Assembly: GCA_937890835.1 (NCBI GenBank)
Contig: CALADF010000027.1
Location: forward strand, 1 to 29,030
DNA: 29,030 bases
Direction of reading: 5' to 3'
DNA from: an uncultured bacterium
GTDB taxonomy: Bacteria; Actinomycetota; Coriobacteriia; Coriobacteriales; Eggerthellaceae
Shown piece after piece: positions 15,190-23,368 of the stretch. Position 1 is the stretch's first letter, and each line of letters opens with the position of its first letter. Under the pieces are notes generated by a model, which was not told the origin of the DNA, ran no database searches, and worked only from the letters and a program-made list of their open reading frames with translations. A program made the translations under genes and the position numbers.

Positions 15190-16431
15190 ATGGTTTCATC
15201 AGGCAAGACATACTGCATCTTCTCGGCTCTCTACGCTCCGAGCGTGGGGGGTGTGGAGAAGTACACGCAAAACCTTGCGTATGCGCTGGCCGATGCGGGC
15301 AACGAGGTGGTCGTGGTAGTCGCGGGCGCAGCAGGGGCGAAGGATTTCGAAGAGCCGCGTGCGGGCGTCACCGTGGTGAGGCTTCCCGGATCGGGCTTGC
15401 TCGGCGGTCGCTTCCCCGTGCCGAAGCCGGGCTCGCTTCTCCGGGAGCGCTTGAGCTACGTCCGCGATAAGGGCATCGATTGCGTGGTGGTCAACACGCG
15501 CTTTTACCTGCATTCGCTCATCGGGCTGAAGTTCGCCCGGCAGCTCGGCGTTCGTCCCGTGCTCGTCGAGCACGGCTCGGCTCACCTTACGATGGGCGGC
15601 GGCGCCATCGATCGGGTCGTCGCGGCTTACGAGCATGCCGTCACGCGCCTCGTCAAGCGCGCGAACCCGGCGGTCTACGCTGTTTCGAACGCGGGATGCC
15701 GGTGGTTGCGGCACTTCGACATCGAAGCCTTAGGCGTTCTGAACAATTCGATTGACGCCGATCTCTTTCGATCGATGTCGTCCGGCCGCGATTTCAGGGG
15801 AGAGCTGGGTCTGGGGGAGAGCACGCTTCTCGTGTCGTCCATCGGACGCCTTGTTCCTGAAAAAGGCGTGACGTGCATACTCGAGGCCGCGCGTGCGTTG
15901 CGTGACGCCGATGTCCGCTTCGTGCTTGCGGGCGATGGTCCCTTGCGCGCCGAGGTGGAAGGGTGCGGCTGCCCGAACGTCACTTACGTCGGACGCTTGA
16001 GCGAAGGTGATGTTTCCGCGCTTTTGCGGTCGTCCGACGCGTTCTGCCTCCCGAGCCGCTCCGAAGGCTTCTCCACCTCGCTGCTCGAGTGCGCGGCATG
16101 CGCCGCCGTGCCCATCGTCACGCATGTGGGCGGCGTCGACGAGCTGATTCCCGACGAGAGTTACGGGCGCGTCATCGGCGGCATGGATCCGGCGTTGGTG
16201 GCAGACGCCGTCCGCGAGCTCGCGGCGGACAGGGAGGGGCTTCGCCGCATGGCCGAGAAGCTGCAGCGCCGCGTTGACGACGAGTTCTCGTGGCAAAAGA
16301 CGGCGGGGAAGGTCGAGCGCGCGTGCGCGCAGGCCAACGGCGTCGACGCCGGCGGGGCGCATTCCGAGGGGAGCACGGGCGCGTGCGGGGGCAAGCCGCC
16401 TGCCGCGTTGAACACGGACGAAGGGGAGTAA
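15190..16431 (+). CDS. GT4-family glycosyltransferase
   Basis: This 413-residue GT-B enzyme shows the N-terminal nucleotide-sugar acceptor half with SALYAPSVGGVEKYTQNLAY at about 12-31, and the C-terminal donor half with the EX7E motif in RSEGFSTSLLECAAC (E292 and E300). It is of the type that adds hexoses or hexosamines to a growing lipid-linked repeat unit. Start ATG 15190 has only a weak upstream site, so an alternative start is possible. The tail (about 380-413) is low complexity, rich in Gly and Ala. It ends 5 bases before the first LicD gene, in the same operon. Confidence 0.88.
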   Translation: MVSSGKTYCIFSALYAPSVGGVEKYTQNLAYALADAGNEVVVVVAGAAGAKDFEEPRAGVTVVRLPGSGLLGGRFPVPKPGSLLRERLSYVRDKGIDCVVVNTRFYLHSLIGLKFARQLGVRPVLVEHGSAHLTMGGGAIDRVVAAYEHAVTRLVKRANPAVYAVSNAGCRWLRHFDIEALGVLNNSIDADLFRSMSSGRDFRGELGLGESTLLVSSIGRLVPEKGVTCILEAARALRDADVRFVLAGDGPLRAEVEGCGCPNVTYVGRLSEGDVSALLRSSDAFCLPSRSEGFSTSLLECAACAAVPIVTHVGGVDELIPDESYGRVIGGMDPALVADAVRELAADREGLRRMAEKLQRRVDDEFSWQKTAGKVERACAQANGVDAGGAHSEGSTGACGGKPPAALNTDEGE

Positions 16432-16436
16432 GGCCA

Positions 16437-17285
16437 ATGTCTGAACGGGAAGACGGCGAGTTGCGCAAGCTTCAGATGGTGCTGCTCGACATCCTCAAGA
16501 TGCTCGACCGATTCTGCGAGGAGAACGGCATCACGTACTTCCTCGATTCCGGCACGGCTCTCGGCGCGGTGCGTCATGCGGGCTTCATCCCCTGGGACGA
16601 CGACGTCGACGTGGGCATGCTGCGCGAGGATTACGACCGCTTCATCGAGTTGGCGAAAGAAGGCCTGCCCGAGGGCTACAGCCTGCATCAGTTCGACGAC
16701 ACGCCCGGTTTCGCAGCCATGTTCGCCAAGATTTACAAAGATGGTACTGTGTTCGAAACCGAGGAATCGCGCTCGGCCAGCTGCCCGCAGTGCGTGTTCG
16801 TGGACGTGTTCCCCTATGACGCTCTCTCCTCGGATAAGAAGGAGCGCGAGCGACAGCTCGCGTGCGCCAACAAGTGGCAGAAGATATCGTATCTGTACCA
16901 TTCAGCTCATGTGACGCTTCCCTCCATGCCCGCTGCGGCGAGGGCGGTGGTCGGCGCGGGGTGCCATGTGGTCCATTTCGGGCTGCACGCGGGCTTGAAA
17001 CGCGAGAGCATACGGCGCAAGTTCGATCAGGCTCGGGTCTTCTCGGCTTCGCCCTCGGATGAGCTTTCGGTTCTGTCCTACACTGCTTGGGGACCTTTCG
17101 ATCGAGAGCTGCTCACGAATTTGGAGAGGCGTTCGTTCGAGGGTTGCATGTTCCCCTGTCCTGCGGATTTCGACCGTTATCTGACGACGCTGTACGGGCC
17201 GACGTGGCGCGAGCTTCCGCCGCCCGAGCAGCGTCGGACTCACAAACCGCTTCGATTGGTGCTGAGCGCTGCAGAGGAAGGGTAG
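16437..17285 (+). CDS. licD: LicD-family phospho(no)transferase, copy 1
   Basis: The product (282 residues from ATG 16437, after AAGGGGAG at 16421-16428) carries the LicD signature FLDSGTALGAVRHAGF at 35-50 and IPWDDDVDV at 51-59, with the acidic triad expected to hold a divalent metal. LicD proteins transfer phosphocholine or a similar amine phosphate from a CDP-linked donor to a sugar of a surface polymer. The C-terminal part (YGPTWRELPPP near 253-263) is also typical. It is about 40% recognisable as a paralogue of the next gene by its shared motifs, and runs straight into it. Together with the nucleotidyltransferases at 26826 and 27911 it makes the transfer step of a decoration pathway. 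The acceptor is unknown. Confidence 0.92.
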   Translation: MSEREDGELRKLQMVLLDILKMLDRFCEENGITYFLDSGTALGAVRHAGFIPWDDDVDVGMLREDYDRFIELAKEGLPEGYSLHQFDDTPGFAAMFAKIYKDGTVFETEESRSASCPQCVFVDVFPYDALSSDKKERERQLACANKWQKISYLYHSAHVTLPSMPAAARAVVGAGCHVVHFGLHAGLKRESIRRKFDQARVFSASPSDELSVLSYTAWGPFDRELLTNLERRSFEGCMFPCPADFDRYLTTLYGPTWRELPPPEQRRTHKPLRLVLSAAEEG

Positions 17286-17288
17286 ATC

Positions 17289-18086
17289 GTGGAGAAGATT
17301 TCCGTTGACGAGATGAAGCTCGTCGAACTTGAGATTATGGATGAGATCGATCGTGTGTGCCGCGATCAGGGCATCACGTACTTTCTCGGCTATGGGAGCT
17401 GCCTGGGCGCGGTGCGCCATGGTGGTTTCATCCCCTGGGACGACGATATGGACGTCGTCATGATGCGCGAGGATTACGAGCGTTTCCTCGCGGTGTTCAA
17501 CGAAGTGACGGGCGCGGAGCATATGCGCGCGGTTTCGTATCGTGACGAGTCGGCGCCGTGCGTGTTCGCGAAAGTCGTCGACGTCACGACGAAGGTGGAG
17601 GAGCGCTACTCGGAGGCTCGTTACGGTTCGGGCGTGTGGGTCGATGTGTTTCCTCTCGATGCCGTCCCTGCCGAGAACGCTGATAAGCTTTTCAAGGGTT
17701 GTGCGAAATACGGTGCTCTGAGGTATCTGGCGGTGACCGATACCTCGACGGGATCGAGCGGTTTCATCAAGCTCGCGAAGAAGATCGTCTGCCCGGTGCT
17801 CAAGAGGAAGGGGCCTTACGGGTATGCTCGCAAGGTCGACGAGATCGCGCGTGACACCGCAGTCCCTCGCGACGAGGCGCTCGTCGCCGATTTCGTCGCC
17901 GAGGCGGATGCGGGCAAGATTTTGAAACGTTCGTGGTTCAATCCCATCGAATGGGAATTCGAAGGCCACACGTTCTTCATTCCCGAACACTATGATGAGT
18001 ATCTGACGGCGTTGTACGGCGATTGGAAAACACCGCCTCCCGCAGATGATCGGGAGATGCATACGTGCAACGCGTATCGGTTGTAG
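17289..18086 (+). CDS. licD: LicD-family phospho(no)transferase, copy 2
   Basis: A 265-residue LicD paralogue starting at GTG 17289, 3 bases after copy 1. The motif FLGYGSCLGAVRHGGF is at 32-47 and IPWDDDMDV at 48-56. The middle and end keep the family pattern (YDEYLTALYGDWKTPPP near the C-terminus). In Streptococcus pneumoniae two LicD proteins put phosphocholine on different sugars of the same teichoic acid repeat. Two tandem copies here suggest two acceptor positions or two donors, in line with the two nucleotidyltransferases at 26826 and 27911. The tail ends 51 bases before the flippase gene. Confidence 0.92.
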   Translation: MEKISVDEMKLVELEIMDEIDRVCRDQGITYFLGYGSCLGAVRHGGFIPWDDDMDVVMMREDYERFLAVFNEVTGAEHMRAVSYRDESAPCVFAKVVDVTTKVEERYSEARYGSGVWVDVFPLDAVPAENADKLFKGCAKYGALRYLAVTDTSTGSSGFIKLAKKIVCPVLKRKGPYGYARKVDEIARDTAVPRDEALVADFVAEADAGKILKRSWFNPIEWEFEGHTFFIPEHYDEYLTALYGDWKTPPPADDREMHTCNAYRL

Positions 18087-18137
18087 GAGCGTGGGTGCTG
18101 TTCTGAGTCCGACGCGAAGCGAGGACGGAGAGCCTGC

Positions 18138-19415
18138 GTGGCTGTGAAAAAACTATCAATCAAGGCGAATATGCTGTGGAACTCCATCGGTTCCATGACG
18201 TATTTGGGTTGCCAATGGCTCGTGACCATTTTCGTCGTGCGCCTTTCGTCGGGCTACGATGCGGCGGGTCTTTTGTCGTTGGCGATGGCGGTCGTCGGCA
18301 TATTCGGCACCTTCGCCAACTATAAAATGGGGACGTATCAGATCTCCGACATCAAGCACGAGCACACGTTAGGCGAATATCTGGGCTTTCGCTGCTTCAT
18401 GCTCGCGGTGGCGTTTCTGTGCTGCATCGTGTACGCGTACTTCACGTGCCCCGATTACGCGCTTGTCACGGTGGCGCTGTTCTACCTGTTCAAGGGCGTT
18501 GGGCTGATCATCGACATCTTCCATGGCGTCGACCAGGTCAACCGCCGCATGGACTATATGGGGAAGTCCTTCATGGCCCAAGGCGTCTCGACGCTTGCGG
18601 CGTTCATCGTCGTGTTCGGGTTGACGCAAGACCTCAACGCGGCCATCGTCGCCATGACGGTTGCGGCGCTGCTGGTGCTGGTGCTTTACGATGTGCCCAA
18701 AGCGGCGCAGTTCGAGAAACCGCGCATTCAACTGACGGTATCGAAGACGTTGTTCTTCCTGAAAACCTCGCTTCCCGCAGTGATCGCAGCGCTTGCGGCA
18801 AGCGCTATCTTCACCATCCCCAAGCAGTATCTGAGCCTGGTCTCGGGCGACGCGGCGTTGGGTATTTACTCGTCGGTCGCCGCGCCCGCGCTGGTGGTTC
18901 AGATGGGCGCGATGTATCTTTACGGGCCGCTGCTCGATATCTTCCCGAAGCATTTCTTCGATGGAGATATGGCGGGGTTCGGAAAGCTTCTGGCTAAAAC
19001 GGTGCTGGGCATCATTTTGGTCGCCGTCGTCTGCTCGATCGGGCTGGAGCTGCTCGGCGAGTGGTTGCTCACGTTGCTGTTCGGTTCGAGCATCGCCGAT
19101 TACGTTTACCTACTCCAGCCCGTGCTGCTCTCGACGGTGCTGACGGCGTTTCTGTGGTTCTTCGGTGACCTCCTCATCGCCGTTCGTGACTTCAGGGCGA
19201 ATTTCGCAGGCAACGTCGCCGCGTTTCTGGCGGTTCTGCCGCTGAGCGTGCTGTGCGTCGATACGTGGGATATGAACGGCGTGAGCTTTGCGGGCGCCGC
19301 TGCGTGCTTGGTGGGCGTCATCGTCTTGGGCGTGTTCCTCGTCATCGACATCGCTAAGCAGAAGAAGGCGGGGCCCAGCTCCGTCGACGACCGACAGACG
19401 GAGGGTGAATCATGA
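18138..19415 (+). CDS. Polysaccharide flippase (Wzx-like, MOP superfamily)
   Basis: The 425-residue membrane protein starts at GTG 18138 behind GAGGACGGAG. It begins KKLSIKANMLWNSIGSMTYLGCQWL, the normal start of Wzx flippases of the MOP/MATE fold, and has about 12 predicted helices. It should move lipid-linked glycan across the membrane. This locus therefore has both a Wzx-type flippase and a Wzm/Wzt exporter (6536-8145), normally alternatives, so two glycans may be handled. The stop overlaps the next ATG (ATGA), giving translational coupling to the GT4 gene. Confidence 0.9.
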   Translation: MAVKKLSIKANMLWNSIGSMTYLGCQWLVTIFVVRLSSGYDAAGLLSLAMAVVGIFGTFANYKMGTYQISDIKHEHTLGEYLGFRCFMLAVAFLCCIVYAYFTCPDYALVTVALFYLFKGVGLIIDIFHGVDQVNRRMDYMGKSFMAQGVSTLAAFIVVFGLTQDLNAAIVAMTVAALLVLVLYDVPKAAQFEKPRIQLTVSKTLFFLKTSLPAVIAALAASAIFTIPKQYLSLVSGDAALGIYSSVAAPALVVQMGAMYLYGPLLDIFPKHFFDGDMAGFGKLLAKTVLGIILVAVVCSIGLELLGEWLLTLLFGSSIADYVYLLQPVLLSTVLTAFLWFFGDLLIAVRDFRANFAGNVAAFLAVLPLSVLCVDTWDMNGVSFAGAAACLVGVIVLGVFLVIDIAKQKKAGPSSVDDRQTEGES

Positions 19416-20545
19416 TGCGCGTTTTGCACGTTATCGGCGCGATGGACCGCGGCGGCGCCGAAACCATGATCATGAACCTGTACCGTGCGATGGACAGAAC
19501 CGAGGTGCAGTTCGATTTCCTCGTTCATGAAGAGCGCGAATGCGACTACGATGCGGAGATCCTCTCACTCGGGGGCAGGATATTTCGCGCACCGCGTTTC
19601 AACGGGGTGAACTATTATGCGTATCGGCGCGTGTTCCGCGAGCTGTTCGAGACGCATCCTGAATGGCCCGTTGTTCATGGGCATATCGGAAGCTCGGCTG
19701 CGCTTTACCTGACCGAGGCCAAGCGTGCTGGGCGTATCACCATCGCCCACAGCCATGCTCAAAACTACATGAAGGGGCTGCCCGGCCTTGCTTTCAAGGT
19801 GTTGAGCTACCCGACGCGAAACATAGCCGATTGGTTTCTCGGATGCTCGGAGGAGGCGTGCGTCGATCGGTTCGGGCCTCAGGTTGCCCAGGGGGAGCGG
19901 TGCTTCGTTTTGCGCAACGGCATCGATTTGTCGCGGTACGCCTTCGACGATGCGGTCCGAGCCCGCATGCGGGAAGAGCTCGGCGTTCGTTCGGACGCGC
20001 CCGTGTTCTGCCATGTGGGCAGGTTCACCGAGGTGAAGAACCATGCGTTTCTCCTGGACGTGTTTTCGCTGATCAAGAGCGAGATGCCGGATGCGGTGCT
20101 CTTGCTCGCCGGCAGGGGCGAGCTTGAGGGCGAGATCCGCCGCAACGTCGACGCGCGCGGGCTTGCGGATGCGGTGAAGTTCCTCGGCGTTCGCGACGAC
20201 ATATGCGACGTCCTGCAGGCGGCTGACGTGTTCTTGTTCCCCTCGAGGAAGGAGGGGCTTGCCATTGCGGTCGTTGAAGCGCAGGCGTCAGGCTTGCCCG
20301 GTCTTGTTTCGACGGGCGTTCCCGATGTCGCCGTGGTCTCGAAGGGCGTTGTCCATATCGACCTCGCTGACGGAGCGCAGCGCTGGGCTGATCTCGCGAT
20401 CGATCTCGTGCGCGGATCGCAGGCGGTCGATCGCTCGCGGGGGGTCGAGGAGGTTCGCGCGTCGGGCTTCGGCATCGAGGAGAGCGCGAAGTGGCTCGAC
20501 GGCTTCTACCGCAGCTTGGCCTCGGGCGAGGGACGCGTCGGTTAA
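19412..20545 (+). CDS. GT4-family glycosyltransferase
   Basis: This 377-residue GT-B enzyme begins RVLHVIGAMDRGGAETMIMN, the typical start of GT4 enzymes of the EpsF/WcaA type, with GCSEEACVDRFG at about 148-159 and the EX7E motif in SRKEGLAIAVVEAQ (E281 and E289). Start at 19412 (ATG) overlaps the flippase stop. It is the last gene of the rightward glycan operon. Its TAA stop (20543-20545) overlaps by 3 bases the stop of the convergent DUF6541 gene, so no terminator fits between them. Confidence 0.9.
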   Translation: MMRVLHVIGAMDRGGAETMIMNLYRAMDRTEVQFDFLVHEERECDYDAEILSLGGRIFRAPRFNGVNYYAYRRVFRELFETHPEWPVVHGHIGSSAALYLTEAKRAGRITIAHSHAQNYMKGLPGLAFKVLSYPTRNIADWFLGCSEEACVDRFGPQVAQGERCFVLRNGIDLSRYAFDDAVRARMREELGVRSDAPVFCHVGRFTEVKNHAFLLDVFSLIKSEMPDAVLLLAGRGELEGEIRRNVDARGLADAVKFLGVRDDICDVLQAADVFLFPSRKEGLAIAVVEAQASGLPGLVSTGVPDVAVVSKGVVHIDLADGAQRWADLAIDLVRGSQAVDRSRGVEEVRASGFGIEESAKWLDGFYRSLASGEGRVG

Positions 20546-22635
20546 ACCTGCGGTTCGTTAAGCGCGGTGATGCGGTAAAGCCGCATTTCGCCTTCGGCGA
20601 GCACCACCTCGAAACCCGAGGTGTCGTCGCGGATGAGCTCGATGCCGCCCCAATCCGATTCGTCGTAGCACCAGAACCAACGGTGCATGGCGTCTTCGTC
20701 GCGGTCGAGGATGAGGACGTACTCCGCGCCGATGGCGCGAACGGCCTCCCGGGTGCGTGCGTCGCGGGCGATGTTGTAGAGCGCGTGGCGGATGTGAACG
20801 CTCTCCGCGCTCTCAGCGCTTTCTTCCGCATCGTCTTCGTAGCCCGTCATATAGCGTTGGTAGAGGTTCATATCGCTTGCGGCGAAGGCGTAAAGCGAGC
20901 CGTCGTAGGGGAGGTTGATCACCGGCGCATTGGGGCCGATGAGCCCTACCGCTTCTTCGACGAATGCGCGTTTCTCGGCGTCGTAGCAGTTGGCGGAGGT
21001 GGTGTTGCTGTGGGCTTCCACCATGCCGCGGGTTCGCGCGAACGGCGAGTCGAGGTAGAGGTCGTTGCCGTCTTCGACGGGCATGCGGAAGTTGATGAGG
21101 CAGAACAGCGCGACGATGGCAATGCAGGCTACTGCCTTGGAGCGTGGACTTGCGTTCCGCGTGATGCTTCGTGCGACGTGCGCAAGGCCCGCGCTCGCAA
21201 GCGGTGTAGCGAACATCGCGGCGAAGGCGGCGATGCGATAGTAATCGGTGTACCAAAAGCCCGTCAGAATCTGCTTCGCGGGGACGTTCGGCAACGCGGC
21301 GGCAAGCGCGAACATGACGCAGGCGATGCAGAATGCCACGACGAGCCAGCGGCGGCGTTTCGTTCTGAAGCAGTACGCGCAGCCCGCGAAGACGGCCAGC
21401 GCGAGGACGATTTGCGGCATGGGTTCCGCGAAGGAGAGAAACGCAGCGTCGAGGATGGCGTTCGCGGGGTCGGCCACGGGGTCCCACGACCACGACATCG
21501 CCTGCTTGATCGGGGGGAGGATGCATGCCAAAGCCCACAGCGCGACGATGAGCAGAGCGAAGGCTGCGGTTCCTGTTCGCGCTCCCCGTCTCGTGATGGA
21601 TCCGCGCTTCTCCATGCGGCAGAGGGCGTGGTAGATCGCTGCCAGGCAGAACGGGGCGAGGAAAACTGCCGTGGTGAACACGGCGCTCGACTGCGTGAGC
21701 ACGAGGGCGATGGCGCCGAGGATGATCGTCGCCAGGCAGGCGGCCGATCCTGCGTGGCCGTTTCGGAAATCGACGAGTCTGATGAAGCACGCGGCGACGG
21801 CGGGAACAAGGCACAGCGCGGCGGCGAAGGGGTACACCTCCCAGACGCCGAAAATGGTCCAGGGAAATGCGGTGAACGCGCTTGCGCAGACGGCTCCGAT
21901 GAGGACGACGTCCTTTTTTCCGGGGAAGAGGTGCGCTATGAGCGCGAGCATGCCCACGGGGTAGATGATCGCGGCGAAGACGACGTTGGCGGCGTTTGCG
22001 GCGAACGAGACGGGCGCGCCCAGCGCGTCGACGGCGATGGCTGCCACCAGGTGCCATGCAGAGGGGTAGAAAGACGAGGAGCCGAACGGGTCGAATTCCG
22101 CCCCGAGGCCTTCCGGGTAGAGTGTGGTGCAGAGCGAGGACCAAACTCCCGATTCGACGAAGCACTCGATCTGTCCGAAATGCCGTACGTTGTCATGCGA
22201 GAAGACGATGGCGTCAGGGTTGCCGAGGGGTTCGAGCAGGGCGTAAGCCGCGACGGCGAGACCGATGGCGATGTAGGCCGCTGCGGCGGCGTAGGTGAAC
22301 GAAAGCGGCGGTTCCGGATTGCTCTCGCCCCAATCGAGAGCGGGGACGGGCTTGCGCGTGGCGCGGCGGAGCCGTTCCAGGGCGATGGCTCCCAGGCAGA
22401 GTAGCAGGGCGAGCGCATAGAGCGGCGTCAGCACGGTGACCGAGGTGGCGCTTACGCCGAGGACGGGGTAGATGCAGACGAAGACGGCCGCGCAGGCGAG
22501 CGCGACGACGGGGGCGCATGCCAGGGAGAGCAATCGCGGCAGCCCCAGCGAGCGCAGGGAGATGAACCCCGGGATGGCGAGGGCGAGATAGAGGAAGGCC
22601 ACGGTGGCGGCGAAGGTTATCCAACTGATCGGCAT
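20542..22635 (-). CDS. DUF6541-family membrane protein, second copy
   Basis: From ATG 22635 (rather than the longer frame up to 23151) this is a 697-residue polytopic protein beginning MPISWITFAATVAFLYLALAI. Shared segments with the copy at 11067 include HDNVRHFGQIECFVESGVWSS, SSSFYPSAWHLV, TGFWYTDYYR and the soluble C-terminal part from about 550 with CYDAEKRAFVEEAV, ending FEVVLAEGEMRLYRITA. A Glu/Ser-rich repeat (ESAESAES) sits in the C-terminal domain. The protein faces the glycan operon from the right, while the paralogue is on its left. The family fold resembles GT-C glycosyltransferases, so periplasmic modification of the glycan is a reasonable guess, not a demonstration. Confidence 0.8.
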   Translation of the reverse strand: MPISWITFAATVAFLYLALAIPGFISLRSLGLPRLLSLACAPVVALACAAVFVCIYPVLGVSATSVTVLTPLYALALLLCLGAIALERLRRATRKPVPALDWGESNPEPPLSFTYAAAAAYIAIGLAVAAYALLEPLGNPDAIVFSHDNVRHFGQIECFVESGVWSSLCTTLYPEGLGAEFDPFGSSSFYPSAWHLVAAIAVDALGAPVSFAANAANVVFAAIIYPVGMLALIAHLFPGKKDVVLIGAVCASAFTAFPWTIFGVWEVYPFAAALCLVPAVAACFIRLVDFRNGHAGSAACLATIILGAIALVLTQSSAVFTTAVFLAPFCLAAIYHALCRMEKRGSITRRGARTGTAAFALLIVALWALACILPPIKQAMSWSWDPVADPANAILDAAFLSFAEPMPQIVLALAVFAGCAYCFRTKRRRWLVVAFCIACVMFALAAALPNVPAKQILTGFWYTDYYRIAAFAAMFATPLASAGLAHVARSITRNASPRSKAVACIAIVALFCLINFRMPVEDGNDLYLDSPFARTRGMVEAHSNTTSANCYDAEKRAFVEEAVGLIGPNAPVINLPYDGSLYAFAASDMNLYQRYMTGYEDDAEESAESAESVHIRHALYNIARDARTREAVRAIGAEYVLILDRDEDAMHRWFWCYDESDWGGIELIRDDTSGFEVVLAEGEMRLYRITALNEPQV

Positions 22636-22779
22636 GAGGTTCTTTCCAGGGACGGGCGTCTTGGCCAGGGGTTTTTGAATCATGGACAGTATAACCGCAT
22701 GTCGCCTGCTTGGTTTGCTCAGGCGTGCGCACGGACGCGCAGCGGCTGCCGGCGAAGCGCAGCGGGCGCCGAGGGTCGC

Positions 22780-23015
22780 TTGTACGCGCTGGGCCGTGAT
22801 GGGTATACGGTAGACGGGGAGGGCTCGTGCTTCGATCAGGGCATCGGAGCTCTGACCATCGTCGCGGAGAATATAAAGGATTTGAAAGAACTCGGCCTCT
22901 ATGGTGAGGCAACCATCGTGATGGCGGCAGATCATGTCGAATGGTATCTTGCCGACGAGATCACCGGTCCTACGGCCCCCATGCTTATGGTGAAGCCTTC
23001 GACGGAAGCGGGTGG
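22780..23015 (+). pseudogene. Remnant of a sulfatase/LTA-synthase-like (AlkP superfamily) gene
   Basis: About 75 codons resemble the late part of membrane sulfatase-like phosphoglycerol or phosphoethanolamine transferases: DLKELGLYGEATIVMAADH, then VEWYLADE, then GPTAPMLMVKPS. ADH is the metal-site motif of these proteins (the usual following Gly is Val here). Upstream and downstream sequence is not family-like, there is no plausible start, and the frame soon degenerates. It seems to be all that is left of a gene that would have fitted a polymer-decoration locus. Confidence 0.55.
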
Positions 23016-23210
23016 GTCGATCGGTGCGTGCTGCCGACGGCTTCTGCGAGCAGGCTGCGGCTTCCGCGTGCGGGGCTGCGAGCCGACGTGATTGCCCGGC
23101 GTCGCCGTCTTGTGTTACACGATCGCGACTCAATGCTTCAGAGCTGAACATACGGGGGTGGTTGGCGGCTGCGCTGACTGCGCCGTTTTCTTTATCGAAA
23201 GGTTAAGACT

Positions 23211-23245
23211 GTTCGAAATCGGTGAAAACAACACCGAATCTGAAC
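23211..23245. promoter_or_regulatory. GTTC...GAAC dyad upstream of the importer operon (candidate operator)
   Basis: Two 14-base arms, GTTCGAAATCGGTG at 23211-23224 and CACCGAATCTGAAC at 23232-23245, are imperfect inverted copies (11 of 14 match) around a 7-base centre. Outer ends are GTTCGAA and TCTGAAC, followed by AT. A dyad with similar outer ends and a 36-base span lies upstream of the gene at 27911. The right arm overlaps TGAACA (23241-23246), which may act as -35 with the -10 TATATT at 23265-23270 (18-base spacing). Confidence 0.45.
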
Positions 23246-23270
23246 ATTTTCTTTACTTCCGCATTATATT
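23241..23270 (+). promoter_or_regulatory. Candidate promoter of the importer-HTH-nucleotidyltransferase operon
   Basis: TGAACA at 23241-23246 and TATATT at 23265-23270 are separated by 18 bases. Four of six bases match the -35 consensus and five of six the -10 consensus. The start would lie near 23277, leaving a leader of about 90 bases to the ATG at 23369. The -35 overlaps the dyad above, so a regulator bound there would affect it. Confidence 0.4.
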
Positions 23271-23368
23271 TCCGCGGTCGAGGGGTATCATTGATCGGCA
23301 TTGCGTTACCCGCGAGGGAATCGTCCTGCTGACGTAAGCGTTGATAACATCACCTTTTTGGGGGTTTC

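Larger units (their letters stand above)
22636..23368. other. Long non-coding stretch with a gene remnant and a promoter region
   Basis: This 733-base interval lies between divergent genes. Its middle part (about 22780-23015) is a remnant of an AlkP-superfamily gene, listed separately. The right part, from about 23200, is AT-richer and holds the GTTC...GAAC dyad and the candidate promoter of the importer operon. Bases 23271-23368 form a leader of about 90 bases without a clear hairpin. Several short open frames exist but none looks coding. Confidence 0.5.

Noticed and set aside
16902..18062. A 386-residue leftward open frame opposite the two LicD genes
   Set aside because: It is Arg/His-rich, has no domain, and the LicD motifs are intact on the other strand.
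20491..22404. A 637-residue rightward open frame opposite the second DUF6541 gene
   Set aside because: It is rich in Glu, Asp, Gly, Arg and Cys, as expected from the reverse of GC-rich coding sequence, has no recognisable domain, and lies entirely over the well-supported leftward gene.
22636..23151. Longer N-terminus of the second DUF6541 protein
   Set aside because: The 172 extra residues are basic and overlap the sulfatase-like remnant on the other strand; the family-like start is MPISW at 22635.
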